Below, piece by piece: positions 1 to 8,084 of a stretch of 28,156 nt of DNA. The stretch lies in contig CAYFUR010000048.1 in NCBI GenBank assembly GCA_964346275.1, forward strand, positions 1 through 28,156, read 5' to 3'. The notes below the pieces were generated by a model. It saw only the letters and a list, made by a program, of their open reading frames with translations. It made no database searches and was not told the DNA's origin. This DNA is from CAYFUR01 sp964346275. GTDB lineage: Bacteria; Sumerlaeota; Sumerlaeia; SLMS01. Each line of letters begins with the position of its first letter. Position 1 is the first letter of the stretch. Position numbers and translations under genes: made by a program.

Positions 1-2
1 GG

Positions 3-869
3 GATTCGGAGCTTTCAGAAAGCAACATTGACCAGGATAAGACATTCGACAACCCTGAACTCCATCAGGAATTAGAAGAGGTGTACAGTAATCTGGACCG
101 GTTTGCTCTCTATCCGGATTTCGTCAATCCATTTACCACTTACTTAGCAGGCATATACTTCTTTGCGAATCAGGACCGTAGCCGGGCTATTAATCTCCTT
201 AAAGAAAGCTATGGAATGGTGCAAGACTCCAGTGTGATCCAACAGGACTTTGCTGATGCTAGATCTAGGATCTGGCCGCAAAAGCAGGCCTGGATACTTT
301 TTTCTAATGGATTGGGTCCATATCGCAAAGAGTTCCGAGTAGACTTGCCCATTTTCCTTGTGACCGACAATGTACAATATGTTGGCATCGCCCTGCCCAA
401 ATTGGTTGAGAGAGAGGAGGCGGCTTCTTTTCTTCGTGTTCAGGCGGGGGAAAAGGAATCGGTGACGGAAACAGTCTGCAACATGGATGCAGTGGTGGCG
501 AAAGAATTCGATAAAGAATTCCAGGCCATTTTGATTCGTGAGTTGACAAGGGCTGCAATGAAGACAGCGGCTCAATATGCAGCCCGCGAAGCGATCGGTG
601 GAGTAGAAGGCCTGGTGGCCAGCTTTGCGCTTGCCGGCTACCAAGCCGCCACGACTGCGGCTGATGTTCGCTGCTGGGCCGCGTTGCCAAAGAACTTCCA
701 AGCTGCCCGGGTGCCAATTCCTCCGGATCGGACCATTACTATCCAACCAGAAGGCAAGCCTCCCTTCGACGTGAAAATTGCTCCGAAAGGCGAAAATGCA
801 ATTATATATGTCCGAATGATACACAAATCCATTCCTCCACTGGTCTCTACGATCCATTTATCGAAATAG
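3..869 (+). CDS. COG3014-like exported/envelope protein, 5' partial
   Basis: The reading frame is open from the first complete codon (position 3) through the GTG at 81 and ends at TAG 867-869, so the true start lies outside the window; the GTG at 81 is probably internal. Visible part is 288 residues, largely helical, with an N-terminal TPR-like helix stretch (aromatic and alanine-rich, including YLAGIYFFANQD), an alanine-rich helical segment near the middle (LTRAAMKTAAQYAAREA) and a beta-rich C-terminal end. The layout, and the two downstream genes (YcfL-like and LpoB-like), resemble the uncharacterised COG3014 family, which is known to neighbour such lipoproteins. No catalytic motif is visible. 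It is the first visible gene of a five-gene operon, 15 bp before the next start. Function unknown; a role at the cell envelope is inferred from its neighbours only. Confidence 0.75.
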   Translation, partial: DSELSESNIDQDKTFDNPELHQELEEVYSNLDRFALYPDFVNPFTTYLAGIYFFANQDRSRAINLLKESYGMVQDSSVIQQDFADARSRIWPQKQAWILFSNGLGPYRKEFRVDLPIFLVTDNVQYVGIALPKLVEREEAASFLRVQAGEKESVTETVCNMDAVVAKEFDKEFQAILIRELTRAAMKTAAQYAAREAIGGVEGLVASFALAGYQAATTAADVRCWAALPKNFQAARVPIPPDRTITIQPEGKPPFDVKIAPKGENAIIYVRMIHKSIPPLVSTIHLSK

Positions 870-884
870 GAAAAGGTGTTGTCC

Positions 885-1262
885 ATGAAAAAGAACCTGC
901 TCCTTCCTGCTTTATGTGCTCTTATTCTGCCGCTCACCGGCTGCTCATCCAAAAACAATGACCCTCGCCTGCTCCTTGCGCCAAGTGTTCAAAACAATAT
1001 TCGCGTTCTGACTTTGGAGCAGGGAACCTCTGCCTCGGGTGGCGCCAGGATGATGGCGGAAGTGGAGAACAGGAAGAAGCGCAGCAAGCAGAAGCTGGAA
1101 TACCGGGTCGAATGGTTTGAGGAAAATGGCTTCCCTGTGGAGACTGTGTCGTCGCGATGGAACTTCTTTTCGTTGCTTCCCGAAAGCAAACACACGATCA
1201 CCACCGTCTCTCCAAGGCCCGAGGCCTCTCAATTCCGGCTCCATATTAAAGAAGCTGACTAA
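885..1262 (+). CDS. YcfL-like (DUF1425) lipoprotein
   Basis: A 125-residue lipoprotein. The ATG at 885 is preferred over the GTG at 876 because a purine-rich ribosome-binding stretch (868-876) sits 8 nt upstream of it. The N-terminus is a Lys-Lys start, a hydrophobic core and a lipobox LTGC with the acylated Cys at residue 20, so the mature protein should be anchored in a membrane, probably the outer one. The body (MAEVENRK..., LEYRVEWFEENGFPV...) is a small beta-rich domain like the YcfL family, whose E. coli member sits next to lpoB. It is sandwiched between the COG3014-like gene and the LpoB-like gene, the same order as in gammaproteobacteria. Its stop codon touches the next gene's Shine-Dalgarno sequence, so translation is probably coupled. 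Biochemical function is unknown. Confidence 0.8.
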   Translation: MKKNLLLPALCALILPLTGCSSKNNDPRLLLAPSVQNNIRVLTLEQGTSASGGARMMAEVENRKKRSKQKLEYRVEWFEENGFPVETVSSRWNFFSLLPESKHTITTVSPRPEASQFRLHIKEAD

Positions 1263-1272
1263 AGGAGTGAAA

Positions 1273-1893
1273 ATGAAGATTAAACAATGGACATCCACAT
1301 TAGAATGTATTATCATAATAGCATTTGTTGTTGGCTGTCTTGGATGCGCACCAGAGACACGTTATATTGATACACGTAACGACGAAGGCGATGTATTGAT
1401 GGTACTTGATTACAGGGATTTTGAACGGGCCGCCGATGGAATGATTCAGGACCTGGTCGCTTCGGGTCGTCTTAAGAATCCGGATGGCGGACGATATGTT
1501 CTCGCCACGGGAGAAATCATCAATGATACGATGCAGCGCATAGACACGGACCAATTGATGGCCAAAATCGAAGAAGAACTCATGAACTCTGGGCAGGTGG
1601 TCCTCACCTCTGCCGTCGGTGCAGAGAGCAGCCGGGATGACTTGATTCAAGAGACACGTGAGCTTCGCAACAGCCAAGAATTCGACCAGAGCACAGTTTC
1701 AGAAGATGGCCAGCTTGTAGCCCCCGATCTCTCTATTTCAGGGAAGATTGTCCAGCGTGATCTGCGATATGATCGAAACGAAACGCAGGTGGAATACTAC
1801 TTTCAGCTTCAGATCAGCGAGGTCGCCTCCGGTCTACGTTACTGGCAAAAGGAAGTTTTCATTGGCAAGCGGGGCGGCGGGCCCACTTGGTAA
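1273..1893 (+). CDS. LpoB-like penicillin-binding-protein activator lipoprotein
   Basis: A 206-residue lipoprotein of the LpoB/CsgG-fold type. The start ATG 1273 has AAGGAG at 1262-1267; the frame is open further upstream (to 1117) but that part overlaps the YcfL-like gene and lacks the signal sequence. Residues 1-21 form a signal peptide; the best lipobox is VVGC with Cys22 (a second Cys25 follows). The segment LDYRDFERAADGMIQDL early in the mature protein matches the start of LpoB-family domains, followed by a strand (YVLATGEIIND) and the IDTDQLMAKIEEEL helix typical of the family. In E. coli, LpoB is an outer-membrane lipoprotein that activates the peptidoglycan synthase PBP1b; whether this protein does so is inference. 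It lacks the Pro-rich linker of E. coli LpoB. 41 bp separate it from the next gene. Confidence 0.85.
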   Translation: MKIKQWTSTLECIIIIAFVVGCLGCAPETRYIDTRNDEGDVLMVLDYRDFERAADGMIQDLVASGRLKNPDGGRYVLATGEIINDTMQRIDTDQLMAKIEEELMNSGQVVLTSAVGAESSRDDLIQETRELRNSQEFDQSTVSEDGQLVAPDLSISGKIVQRDLRYDRNETQVEYYFQLQISEVASGLRYWQKEVFIGKRGGGPTW

Positions 1894-1934
1894 AATGCTG
1901 CACTAAGGGGTAACCATTTGAGAAAGGATCCTTC

Positions 1935-3347
1935 ATGCTTAGGAAAATAGGACACATCATTCTGACAAGTGTTTGGATTAGTATCCCTGTGCTTGTGCTC
2001 TCGCAGGAGGAAGGTGGAGATTCGCAAGCAGGCAAGACAGAGTCAATTAAGGTGGAGGAAGTCAACGAAACTCACAGGACTCTAGCGGAGACGACAGACA
2101 AAGAAGAGGGGTTAAGCGCGGGAGAGAAGGTCAATATGCAGCTCCGGCGCTATGCGGAAGACTTAGGAATATCATATGGTAAGAGCGTGGATGGCCGCAT
2201 CTTCTTCAAGGCGCAGGAGGTCGTATCTGTACCTCCTGACAGCCCTAATTGGGGGAAAAGCAGGACACTGGCATTCGAACGCGCTTTTCTGCGGACAAGA
2301 GCTCAATTCGTTCGTGATAATTTTGGCGAACAGGCCGTGGAGCTCACTCAGAGACTCTTCGAGGATCAGTCTACTGATACGATGGCTTTTGATGAGACCT
2401 CCACGATCGATAATAAGCTGCAGGCCATTCGGGCCAAGTCCGAGGCGCTTACAGAAGCGAAGCTTGATGAACTGCTGGAAGAGCTGGATGTAGACCCAAG
2501 CCAATATGACGTAAAAGGAAAATCCGAAAAACGCAAGCTTTACGAAGATACGATCAAAAAGACTGCCTTGGCAAAGGCGATGGGGGAGATGAGTGGAATC
2601 ATTCCCGTCAAGACCTTTGAAGGCTATGATTCTAACGGAACTACTGTGATTGGTGTTATTGCGATGTACTCGCCCCGCCTCAAACAATTGGCTTATGATC
2701 TGCTTCATCAAAGATTGCCTCTCATCGAGAAGCCACCTCGTGAGCCGCTTGAAAGGTATATCCCAAGTCGCCCGGAGGATCTGGTCAATGAATTCGGAAT
2801 CCGTGTGGTTTTTGATCAAAACGGGCTGCCAAATATCATCTCTTACGGGCAGTGGTCCCACAATTTCACGGGAAGCAACCCCCGGATTAGAGAACGAAGA
2901 AACCAGTCTGCACGCCGTCAGGCCCGTGCACTTGCCGATTCCTATATTACACTCTTTCAAAATGGTCAGCTTCAGTTTACAAGCGAACAGGTAACCGGTG
3001 AAGCGGTCGAAGAGATACTCGAGAAAGATCCCGGGGGATTCACAAGCAGGGAAGATACTGTAGGCTTTATCGATCGGTTTCAGGAAACAGTAGAAGCTCG
3101 CGGGAGAACTGATCTTTCTGGTCGTGGAACCTTCGATTCCTGGAGTTATACACACGAAAACGGTCAGGAGATCTCCGGGGTTGTGCGTGTCTGGACTCCC
3201 GAAAATCTTCAGAGAACGAAGAATGTGCGCAACTGGGAACCCAAAACTGAGAGGAGCCTTCAGGAAGAATCGTCTGAAGATGCAAAGGACGATCATGATG
3301 CTGGCATGGAAGAAAGCCGAGATGTTATCGACGTGCATGATTTTTAG
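1935..3347 (+). CDS. large exported protein of unknown function in the LpoB/CsgG operon
   Basis: A 470-residue protein. Start ATG 1935 has a purine-rich ribosome-binding site at 1921-1928. Residues 1-23 look like a Sec signal peptide (basic start, hydrophobic core, cleavage near VLS-Q). The mature N-terminus is acidic and probably disordered. A domain starts near residue 65 (MQLRRYAEDLGISYGKSVDG), and a helical, charged segment spans about residues 155-215. A strand reading TTVIGVIAMYSPRLKQLA around residue 240 resembles the edge of SHS2/CsgG-type modules. The C-terminus is rich in Asp/Glu. This looks like the uncharacterised family (possibly DUF6844) found beside LpoB-like genes; I am not certain of the family name. 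No enzymatic motif is visible. Given its exported nature and position, I infer a periplasmic structural or chaperone-like partner of the two CsgG-fold proteins beside it. Confidence 0.75.
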   Translation: MLRKIGHIILTSVWISIPVLVLSQEEGGDSQAGKTESIKVEEVNETHRTLAETTDKEEGLSAGEKVNMQLRRYAEDLGISYGKSVDGRIFFKAQEVVSVPPDSPNWGKSRTLAFERAFLRTRAQFVRDNFGEQAVELTQRLFEDQSTDTMAFDETSTIDNKLQAIRAKSEALTEAKLDELLEELDVDPSQYDVKGKSEKRKLYEDTIKKTALAKAMGEMSGIIPVKTFEGYDSNGTTVIGVIAMYSPRLKQLAYDLLHQRLPLIEKPPREPLERYIPSRPEDLVNEFGIRVVFDQNGLPNIISYGQWSHNFTGSNPRIRERRNQSARRQARALADSYITLFQNGQLQFTSEQVTGEAVEEILEKDPGGFTSREDTVGFIDRFQETVEARGRTDLSGRGTFDSWSYTHENGQEISGVVRVWTPENLQRTKNVRNWEPKTERSLQEESSEDAKDDHDAGMEESRDVIDVHDF

Positions 3348-3364
3348 ACAAAGGCTACTTGATA

Positions 3365-4690
3365 ATGCTCTATTCACTTAAAGGGTCGTTGCCTCAGCTC
3401 CCGTTTCTTCTCCTACTGATTTTGGCCTCCTCCCTCACTCAGGGGCGGACCATACGGGATCAATTTCGCGCCGAGGGAACAGGTGTCTCTCGGCAGGAAG
3501 CTGTTTATGATGCGCTGTCCATGGCAATTAGTCAATCGGGCGGAGGACACCTCGTATCCCGGCAGGAACTCCGTTCGGCTTTTCGGGAAGAATTTCGCCA
3601 GACCCATGGCAAACGGAAATCAGAAAGCGTCCTTTCCTCACGCCAGGAGAATCGCATAGCCATTGCGACTGAGGGAGTCTTCGACTCTTTTGAAGTCATC
3701 TCTGCGGATAAACGTCCAAACGGCGGTTGGCGTGCTATTGTTGAAGTTGTTATCTTGGACTATGAGACCCCTGGTCTTTCGCCCGAGTCACGGCGGAAAC
3801 TTGCGGTTCTCCCCTTTCGACAGGAGCAACATTATTTAATATGCGGAAAGTCTGTGGACGGTGAAGAGGCAAGCCGTCAATTCAGCCGGGCTGTGGAGGA
3901 CTTCCTGACTCAGACCCGGCGTTTCGCTCTTGTCGATCGCCAGCAGAATCAGGAATACCGTCGCGAGGTGCAGTTGATCCTCTCTGGAAATGCTGGGAAA
4001 GAAGATTACGGGAAATTGAAGAACCTCCTGGCCGCGGATTACCTCCTAGTCGGCAATATCACCCATTGGGAGATCGACTGTGAAACGAATACAATCGATG
4101 CGACAGGCGAAGTCTACGATAAAGTGGACGGATATCTTGAATTCGACTATCGAGTAATTGTTTTGGCAACACGCCAAGTTAAATGGGCGGACAAGCTACG
4201 AATCGATGCCCAAGACCTTGATCTCGAGCTTACTGCCACTGCCGAACCTGTAATTAGCAGAATGGTTGAAGAAGCTGCTAGGCAAATTAGCAGCGATATG
4301 CTGAATAATATATATCCCATCTCCATCGCGGGGATTAATGAAAATGATCTCATCATCTTAAACCAGGGTGGGAACTCACTCGCCAAAGGCGAGCAACTCC
4401 GCGTGCTTAAACTTGGCGAGATGCTCTATGATCGATATACTGGAGAGCAAATTGGACGTGAAGAGACCGAAGTTGGCCGGATTCGGGTCGAGCGCGTTGA
4501 ACCGAAGAAATCCTATGCCTCAGTTGTTGAGGGCCAACTTTCCGCCATCGTTCCGGGCCGCACAATATGTAGAAGGTTGGCCGAAGAAAAAGGCAATCCA
4601 GAGCCAGGAAGGCAGCCCGTCCCCTCGAAAGAAACCGATACTGAGGAACTCCCCGCCGGGGGGCGGATCCTGCCTTTTGACAAAGAGTAA
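3365..4690 (+). CDS. CsgG-like exported protein with FlgT-type C-terminal domain
   Basis: A 441-residue protein. I chose ATG 3365 (10 nt after AAAGG at 3350-3354) over TTG 3359. Residues 7-27 form a signal peptide ending near LTQG. The N-terminal third (about 30-140) resembles the FlgT/LPP20 N-domain (an alanine-rich helix, EAVYDALSMAISQ, then a beta hairpin). The middle (about 140-300) has the CsgG/LpoB pattern: RRKLAVLPF, RFALVDRQQ, LLAADYLLVGNI and a long beta stretch ending in a helix (VEEAARQISSDML). The C-terminus (about 320-415) matches a FlgT C-terminal domain: ILNQGGNSLAKGEQLRVL and ETEVGRIRVERVEPKKS. CsgG forms outer-membrane secretion pores and FlgT is a flagellar outer-ring protein; neither role can be assigned here. 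It ends the operon, 98 bp before a tRNA gene. Confidence 0.78.
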   Translation: MLYSLKGSLPQLPFLLLLILASSLTQGRTIRDQFRAEGTGVSRQEAVYDALSMAISQSGGGHLVSRQELRSAFREEFRQTHGKRKSESVLSSRQENRIAIATEGVFDSFEVISADKRPNGGWRAIVEVVILDYETPGLSPESRRKLAVLPFRQEQHYLICGKSVDGEEASRQFSRAVEDFLTQTRRFALVDRQQNQEYRREVQLILSGNAGKEDYGKLKNLLAADYLLVGNITHWEIDCETNTIDATGEVYDKVDGYLEFDYRVIVLATRQVKWADKLRIDAQDLDLELTATAEPVISRMVEEAARQISSDMLNNIYPISIAGINENDLIILNQGGNSLAKGEQLRVLKLGEMLYDRYTGEQIGREETEVGRIRVERVEPKKSYASVVEGQLSAIVPGRTICRRLAEEKGNPEPGRQPVPSKETDTEELPAGGRILPFDKE

Positions 4691-4749
4691 AGAGGGCGAT
4701 CCCACCAGAAATGGTTGGCCCCCCACCTTCTCTCCGCCTTTTTCCCCTT

Positions 4750-4764
4750 GCCATGGGGCATGGC
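4750..4764. repeat. short perfect inverted repeat before tRNA-Val
   Basis: GCCATG (4750-4755) and CATGGC (4759-4764) are exact inverted repeats separated by GGG. The position between the end of the exported-protein operon and the tRNA would fit a weak terminator or an operator, but no uninterrupted T-run follows, so the role is uncertain. Confidence 0.3.
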
Positions 4765-4788
4765 TTGCTTACACCTTACCGGCCCGTT

Positions 4789-4865
4789 GGGCGGTTAGCT
4801 CAGTTGGTTAGAGCGCTGGCCTCACATGCCAGAGGTCAGAGGTTCGAATCCTCTACCGCCCACCA
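4789..4865 (+). tRNA. tRNA-Val (anticodon CAC), CCA encoded
   Basis: All four arms can be drawn. The acceptor stem GGGCGGT (4789-4795) pairs with ACCGCCC (4855-4861). The D arm is GCTC...GAGC. The anticodon arm is CTGGC-CTCACAT-GCCAG, with anticodon CAC reading the Val codon GTG. The T arm is AGAGG-TTCGAAT-CCTCT. The terminal ACCA (4862-4865) is encoded, giving 77 nt. A five-T run follows directly. The gene sits exactly at the border between AT-richer and GC-rich DNA. Confidence 0.97.
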
Positions 4866-4874
4866 TTTTTCACC

Positions 4875-6341
4875 TCACCCACCCACCGCGAAGGGCCACC
4901 ACGCGCCGAAGTTTTGCGGGTTGCCGTAGTTGAGCGCCAGCACGCTGTGGTAGAGGATTACCGGCACGCGCCAGGCCAGCCCACCGAGCAGCGCGGCCGT
5001 GAAGAGCCGTGTGCGATAACCGCCGCCCAGGCCCTCGCCCGGCGGGCCGAACGCGAGATACGCCCCCAACAGGCAGAGCGCCAGACCGGCGATGCTGAAC
5101 AAATCCTGGTCGCGCCAGAATTCCAGATCCGGGTTCCAGAGCAGATTGAGCAGGAGCGCCCCCCCGAAAAAGATGAAGAGAAACACGGCGGCGGGGTCGC
5201 GGAACACACGCCGCCAGTCGAGACGCGGCCCGGCCCCCGCCAGCAGGATCACCCCCGGCCAGCCCATGAGAAGCAATTCCTGGAGGATGTGGGCGAGGTG
5301 GCGCGGATCGAAGGTGCGATACTGGAAATGCTGGCCGCTATAGGGATGGTCCGGCCCGATGAGGGGAATGATCTTTCCCTTCGCCGAGTTGCTTTCCGCG
5401 GCAAAGCTGAGATCGAATCCCATGGAATAAACCAGGCTGCCGGTCAGCAGAGCGGGGATCACCAGGGAGAGCAGGGCGAGCTGGCGCGTGGCGGGGGGGT
5501 CTTCTTTCCACCGTCGGACGATGAGATAGATCAGCGCCGGGAGGAGCCAGCCGATCTCGAGATGGAAGAAGGCCCCGAGGGAATAGGCGAGGCAGGCTTT
5601 CCAGGTGGGCTCGCGCCCGCGCAGGGCTTCCACCGCCAGGATGCCGAAAGCGAGGCTGGCGAGCAGGAGCTGGCCGTAGTGCTCCGGCGCCCCCAGCGTT
5701 GATTGCGACCAATTGCCGGTGAAAAGAAGCAGCAGAATGAGCCCGCTGCCGAGAAAGCGCCCTTTTCCTCGATTCGCCCAGGCCCACGCCAGGAACACCA
5801 TCAGGCAGCCCAGCCCGAACACGTTGTACCACGTCAACACGTCTATATCGAAATACAAGTGCGCGTAGCGATAACCCAGCGAGTAGAACATCGTCGCGCC
5901 GATGGAATCGAAGGTGATGACCAGCCCGCGCTCGGAGAACGCCTGCCCCGGGATCAAATCGGTGACGTAGAAGACGGCGTCGCCGAAGATGAGCGATGTC
6001 GACCGGAAGATCCAGAGCACCAGGAACAGCGCGGGAAAGAAAAAGGCGGGCCGCCGGGCGAAATCCATCACCGCGCGGCGCATTCCTTCCGTGCGGTGAA
6101 GCATCCCCTGAAAGGCGTCGTCGGGCATGATGAGAATCATCAGGGGAATGAAGGGAACGAGCAGTTCGAAGGCGTGGCGCAGCACGGGAAGGCGCCAAAA
6201 ATGCAGCCCGGCCCACCACCAATCCTGGAGTGTTTCGCTGGAAAAAGAGAGCGGGGCGAGAAAGAGAAACGCGGCGAAGAGGCAAAAGGGCGCCAGGATC
6301 GCCGCGGGCAGCAGATTGCGCCGCGCGGCGTCAGTCTTCAC
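4875..6341 (-). CDS. polytopic membrane protein, GT-C-like, unknown function
   Basis: A 488-residue integral membrane protein with roughly ten or more hydrophobic segments. The GTG start at 6341 has a strong GGGGAGG ribosome-binding site (6348-6354, 6 nt spacing) and overlaps the upstream O-antigen-ligase-like gene by 11 nt, so the two are translated together. Between predicted helices is a loop near residue 120-150 (FGDAVFYVTDLIPG) with acidic residues and aromatic residues of the kind seen in GT-C-fold polyprenol-phosphate-sugar transferases. No Pfam-defining motif can be pointed out, so substrate and activity are unknown. Its neighbours (O-antigen ligase family, another large GT-C-like protein) make a role in surface polysaccharide assembly or export the best inference. 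It is the last gene of the leftward operon 9926-4875. Confidence 0.8.
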   Translation of the reverse strand: MKTDAARRNLLPAAILAPFCLFAAFLFLAPLSFSSETLQDWWWAGLHFWRLPVLRHAFELLVPFIPLMILIMPDDAFQGMLHRTEGMRRAVMDFARRPAFFFPALFLVLWIFRSTSLIFGDAVFYVTDLIPGQAFSERGLVITFDSIGATMFYSLGYRYAHLYFDIDVLTWYNVFGLGCLMVFLAWAWANRGKGRFLGSGLILLLLFTGNWSQSTLGAPEHYGQLLLASLAFGILAVEALRGREPTWKACLAYSLGAFFHLEIGWLLPALIYLIVRRWKEDPPATRQLALLSLVIPALLTGSLVYSMGFDLSFAAESNSAKGKIIPLIGPDHPYSGQHFQYRTFDPRHLAHILQELLLMGWPGVILLAGAGPRLDWRRVFRDPAAVFLFIFFGGALLLNLLWNPDLEFWRDQDLFSIAGLALCLLGAYLAFGPPGEGLGGGYRTRLFTAALLGGLAWRVPVILYHSVLALNYGNPQNFGAWWPFAVGG

Positions 6342-7977
6342 GGCCCGCCTCCCCGGCGGCCTCGCCGCGTTGCTCGCGGGCGGCCGCGATCAGGCCCAGG
6401 CTGGCCGCCACCGTTGTATAGAAGAAGGCCGAGCGGCTGGGCATTTGCAGCGGGAAGCTGGTCAGCATAACGGCCAGGAACGTGATCAGCGTGATCATCA
6501 GCGTCATGGCGGCGAGTTGTGTGGGCCCCGGCGTCCCCCTCGCCAGCCGCAGCAATTCGCCCAGCAAAAAGACCATCGTGGTCAGGAAGAAAACGAGGCC
6601 GCCCAGGCCCGTCTCCGCCGCGATCTGCAGATAATCGTTATGCGCCTGGTCGGCGATGCGCCCGGCGAAATGCACGCGCGAGAGAAACATCACGCCCGAT
6701 TCGTCTTTTTCCACCAGTTCGCCCAGCGCGGGATACATGCGGTTTGTATAGCGCCCGGGCCCGGCGCCGAACACCGGATCGGTCCAGGTGATCTGGGACG
6801 CCGTCATGAACATGATCGAGCGCTCGAGCACGGATTCGTCCTCCGGGCTTGTGATCGAGGCAAACCGCTGGAGGATGCGCAGGCCCGTGGGGTTCCACGG
6901 CCCCGGAACGGAAAATCCAATCAGCACCACGGCGAGCAAGATGGGCCCGCCCACAACGAGTCCGGTGTTGAAGCGATCCGCCTTTTTTGCCAGCGCCAGC
7001 AGGCGGCCGTTCCAGATTGTATAGACAAAAAGGCCAGCGAAAAGAAGGAGGGCCACCACGATGCCCGCCATGAATCCGCCAAACAAGACCGATAGCAAAA
7101 ACGCGCAAAACCCCGCCGCAATGGGCAGCACGCGGATTCCCAGGGCCAGCAGAAGCCTCAGCAATCCCGCGAGGAAAAGCGCGATCCACGGCTGGCGCGA
7201 GCCGGAGAAGACCAATTCCAGCAACACGATTCCCAGAAGCCCCAGCACCAGGATGCGCCCCGCCATGCGATAGCGCCCCCAGCGCGGCACCCAGTCGAAC
7301 AGCATCACCGCCGCGATGGCCGCGACGATCCCGGCAAAGCTGCCCGCGTATTCCGCGTTGGCCAGCGTGCTCTGCGACGCCGCGCGCGCCGTGCCGCCCT
7401 GGAGAAAGCGGCCCTCGGCGATCATCTGCTCCGGCGTCGTGCCGTAAATAAACTGGAAAAAGCCGTCATAGCCCAGCGAGCTGGCGACACCGATAAAGGA
7501 AATCACCATGCCGACACCCAGCATGGTGATGAGAAACCACTTCACGCGGCGGGCCTCGGCGAAAAAGAACGGCCCGCAGAGCGCCGCCCCCCAGCCCAGA
7601 AGCACCGGCAGCCAGTAGTAAAAGGAATAGGCCGTGTTCGGGCTTGCCAGCACCGAGAACCCCGACCACGCCAGAAAGCCCAGGATCCCGGCCGCGGGCA
7701 GCAGCACCGGCCCCCGATAGCGCCGCCAGAGTGGCGTCAGCAGCGCCCCCGCGCCGAGCAGCAGCACGGCCCCCGCCACGAAATAGTAGGCCACCAGCTT
7801 GACCACCATGTATTCCGAGCGGTCCGTGTCGATGTCGTTGGCCTGGAGAAAGGAATTGATCGGCACGAACAGCGGAATGCCCGCGCCGAACAGGACCAGC
7901 GCGCCAAACCCCAGCCACTGCCAGGCGTTCAGGGCTTTTTCCACCAGGAGGGACTTGTTCTTTGGGTCGCGCGACAC
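6331..7977 (-). CDS. O-antigen ligase / Wzy-family polymerase-like membrane protein
   Basis: A 548-residue polytopic protein of the O-antigen ligase (Wzy_C/WaaL) type. The open frame reaches a TTG at 8001, but GTG 7977 is preceded by a perfect AAGGAG (7983-7988) and is my preferred start. Hydrophobic segments run along the whole chain. Family hallmarks are the SGSR motif after the middle helices, the large periplasmic loop containing GAGPGRY and the HNDYLQIAAETGLGGL segment, which is characteristic of the family, followed by the last helices. Such proteins polymerise or ligate lipid-linked glycans at the periplasmic face of the inner membrane; which of the two reactions applies cannot be read from sequence. 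The stop overlaps the next gene by 11 nt. The tail after the last helix is hydrophilic and Glu/Arg-rich. Confidence 0.88.
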   Translation of the reverse strand: MSRDPKNKSLLVEKALNAWQWLGFGALVLFGAGIPLFVPINSFLQANDIDTDRSEYMVVKLVAYYFVAGAVLLLGAGALLTPLWRRYRGPVLLPAAGILGFLAWSGFSVLASPNTAYSFYYWLPVLLGWGAALCGPFFFAEARRVKWFLITMLGVGMVISFIGVASSLGYDGFFQFIYGTTPEQMIAEGRFLQGGTARAASQSTLANAEYAGSFAGIVAAIAAVMLFDWVPRWGRYRMAGRILVLGLLGIVLLELVFSGSRQPWIALFLAGLLRLLLALGIRVLPIAAGFCAFLLSVLFGGFMAGIVVALLLFAGLFVYTIWNGRLLALAKKADRFNTGLVVGGPILLAVVLIGFSVPGPWNPTGLRILQRFASITSPEDESVLERSIMFMTASQITWTDPVFGAGPGRYTNRMYPALGELVEKDESGVMFLSRVHFAGRIADQAHNDYLQIAAETGLGGLVFFLTTMVFLLGELLRLARGTPGPTQLAAMTLMITLITFLAVMLTSFPLQMPSRSAFFYTTVAASLGLIAAAREQRGEAAGEAGRED

Positions 7978-8084
7978 GCCGGCTCCTTCGTTCGAATCCA
8001 ATGCGACCCGTCTTGGCGAAAAAGGGCGCTTCGGGCAAGCCGCATTTCCCCGCCCGGGGCCGGTTCAGAAGCCCGCAGGCGCGC

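Noticed and set aside
81..83. GTG 81 as the true start of the first gene
   Set aside because: The same frame is open to the window edge with sensible coding sequence, and no ribosome-binding site is seen, so the gene more likely begins outside.
4789..4865. tRNA-Val as a classical island attachment site
   Set aside because: The AT-richer block is on the 5' side of the tRNA, no integrase is seen, and I found no repeat of the tRNA 3' end within the window. Kept only as a composition border.
4866..4870. T-run after the tRNA as a hairpin terminator
   Set aside because: Only five T residues and no separate hairpin other than the tRNA itself.
4914..7095. Long plus-strand open frames opposite the membrane-protein genes
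   Set aside because: Arg/Gln/Pro-rich, low-complexity translations typical of antisense frames in GC-rich DNA; the minus-strand genes have clear membrane topology and ribosome-binding sites.
7978..8001. TTG 8001 as the start of the O-antigen-ligase-like gene
   Set aside because: GTG 7977 has a perfect AAGGAG five nt upstream, located inside this extra segment.
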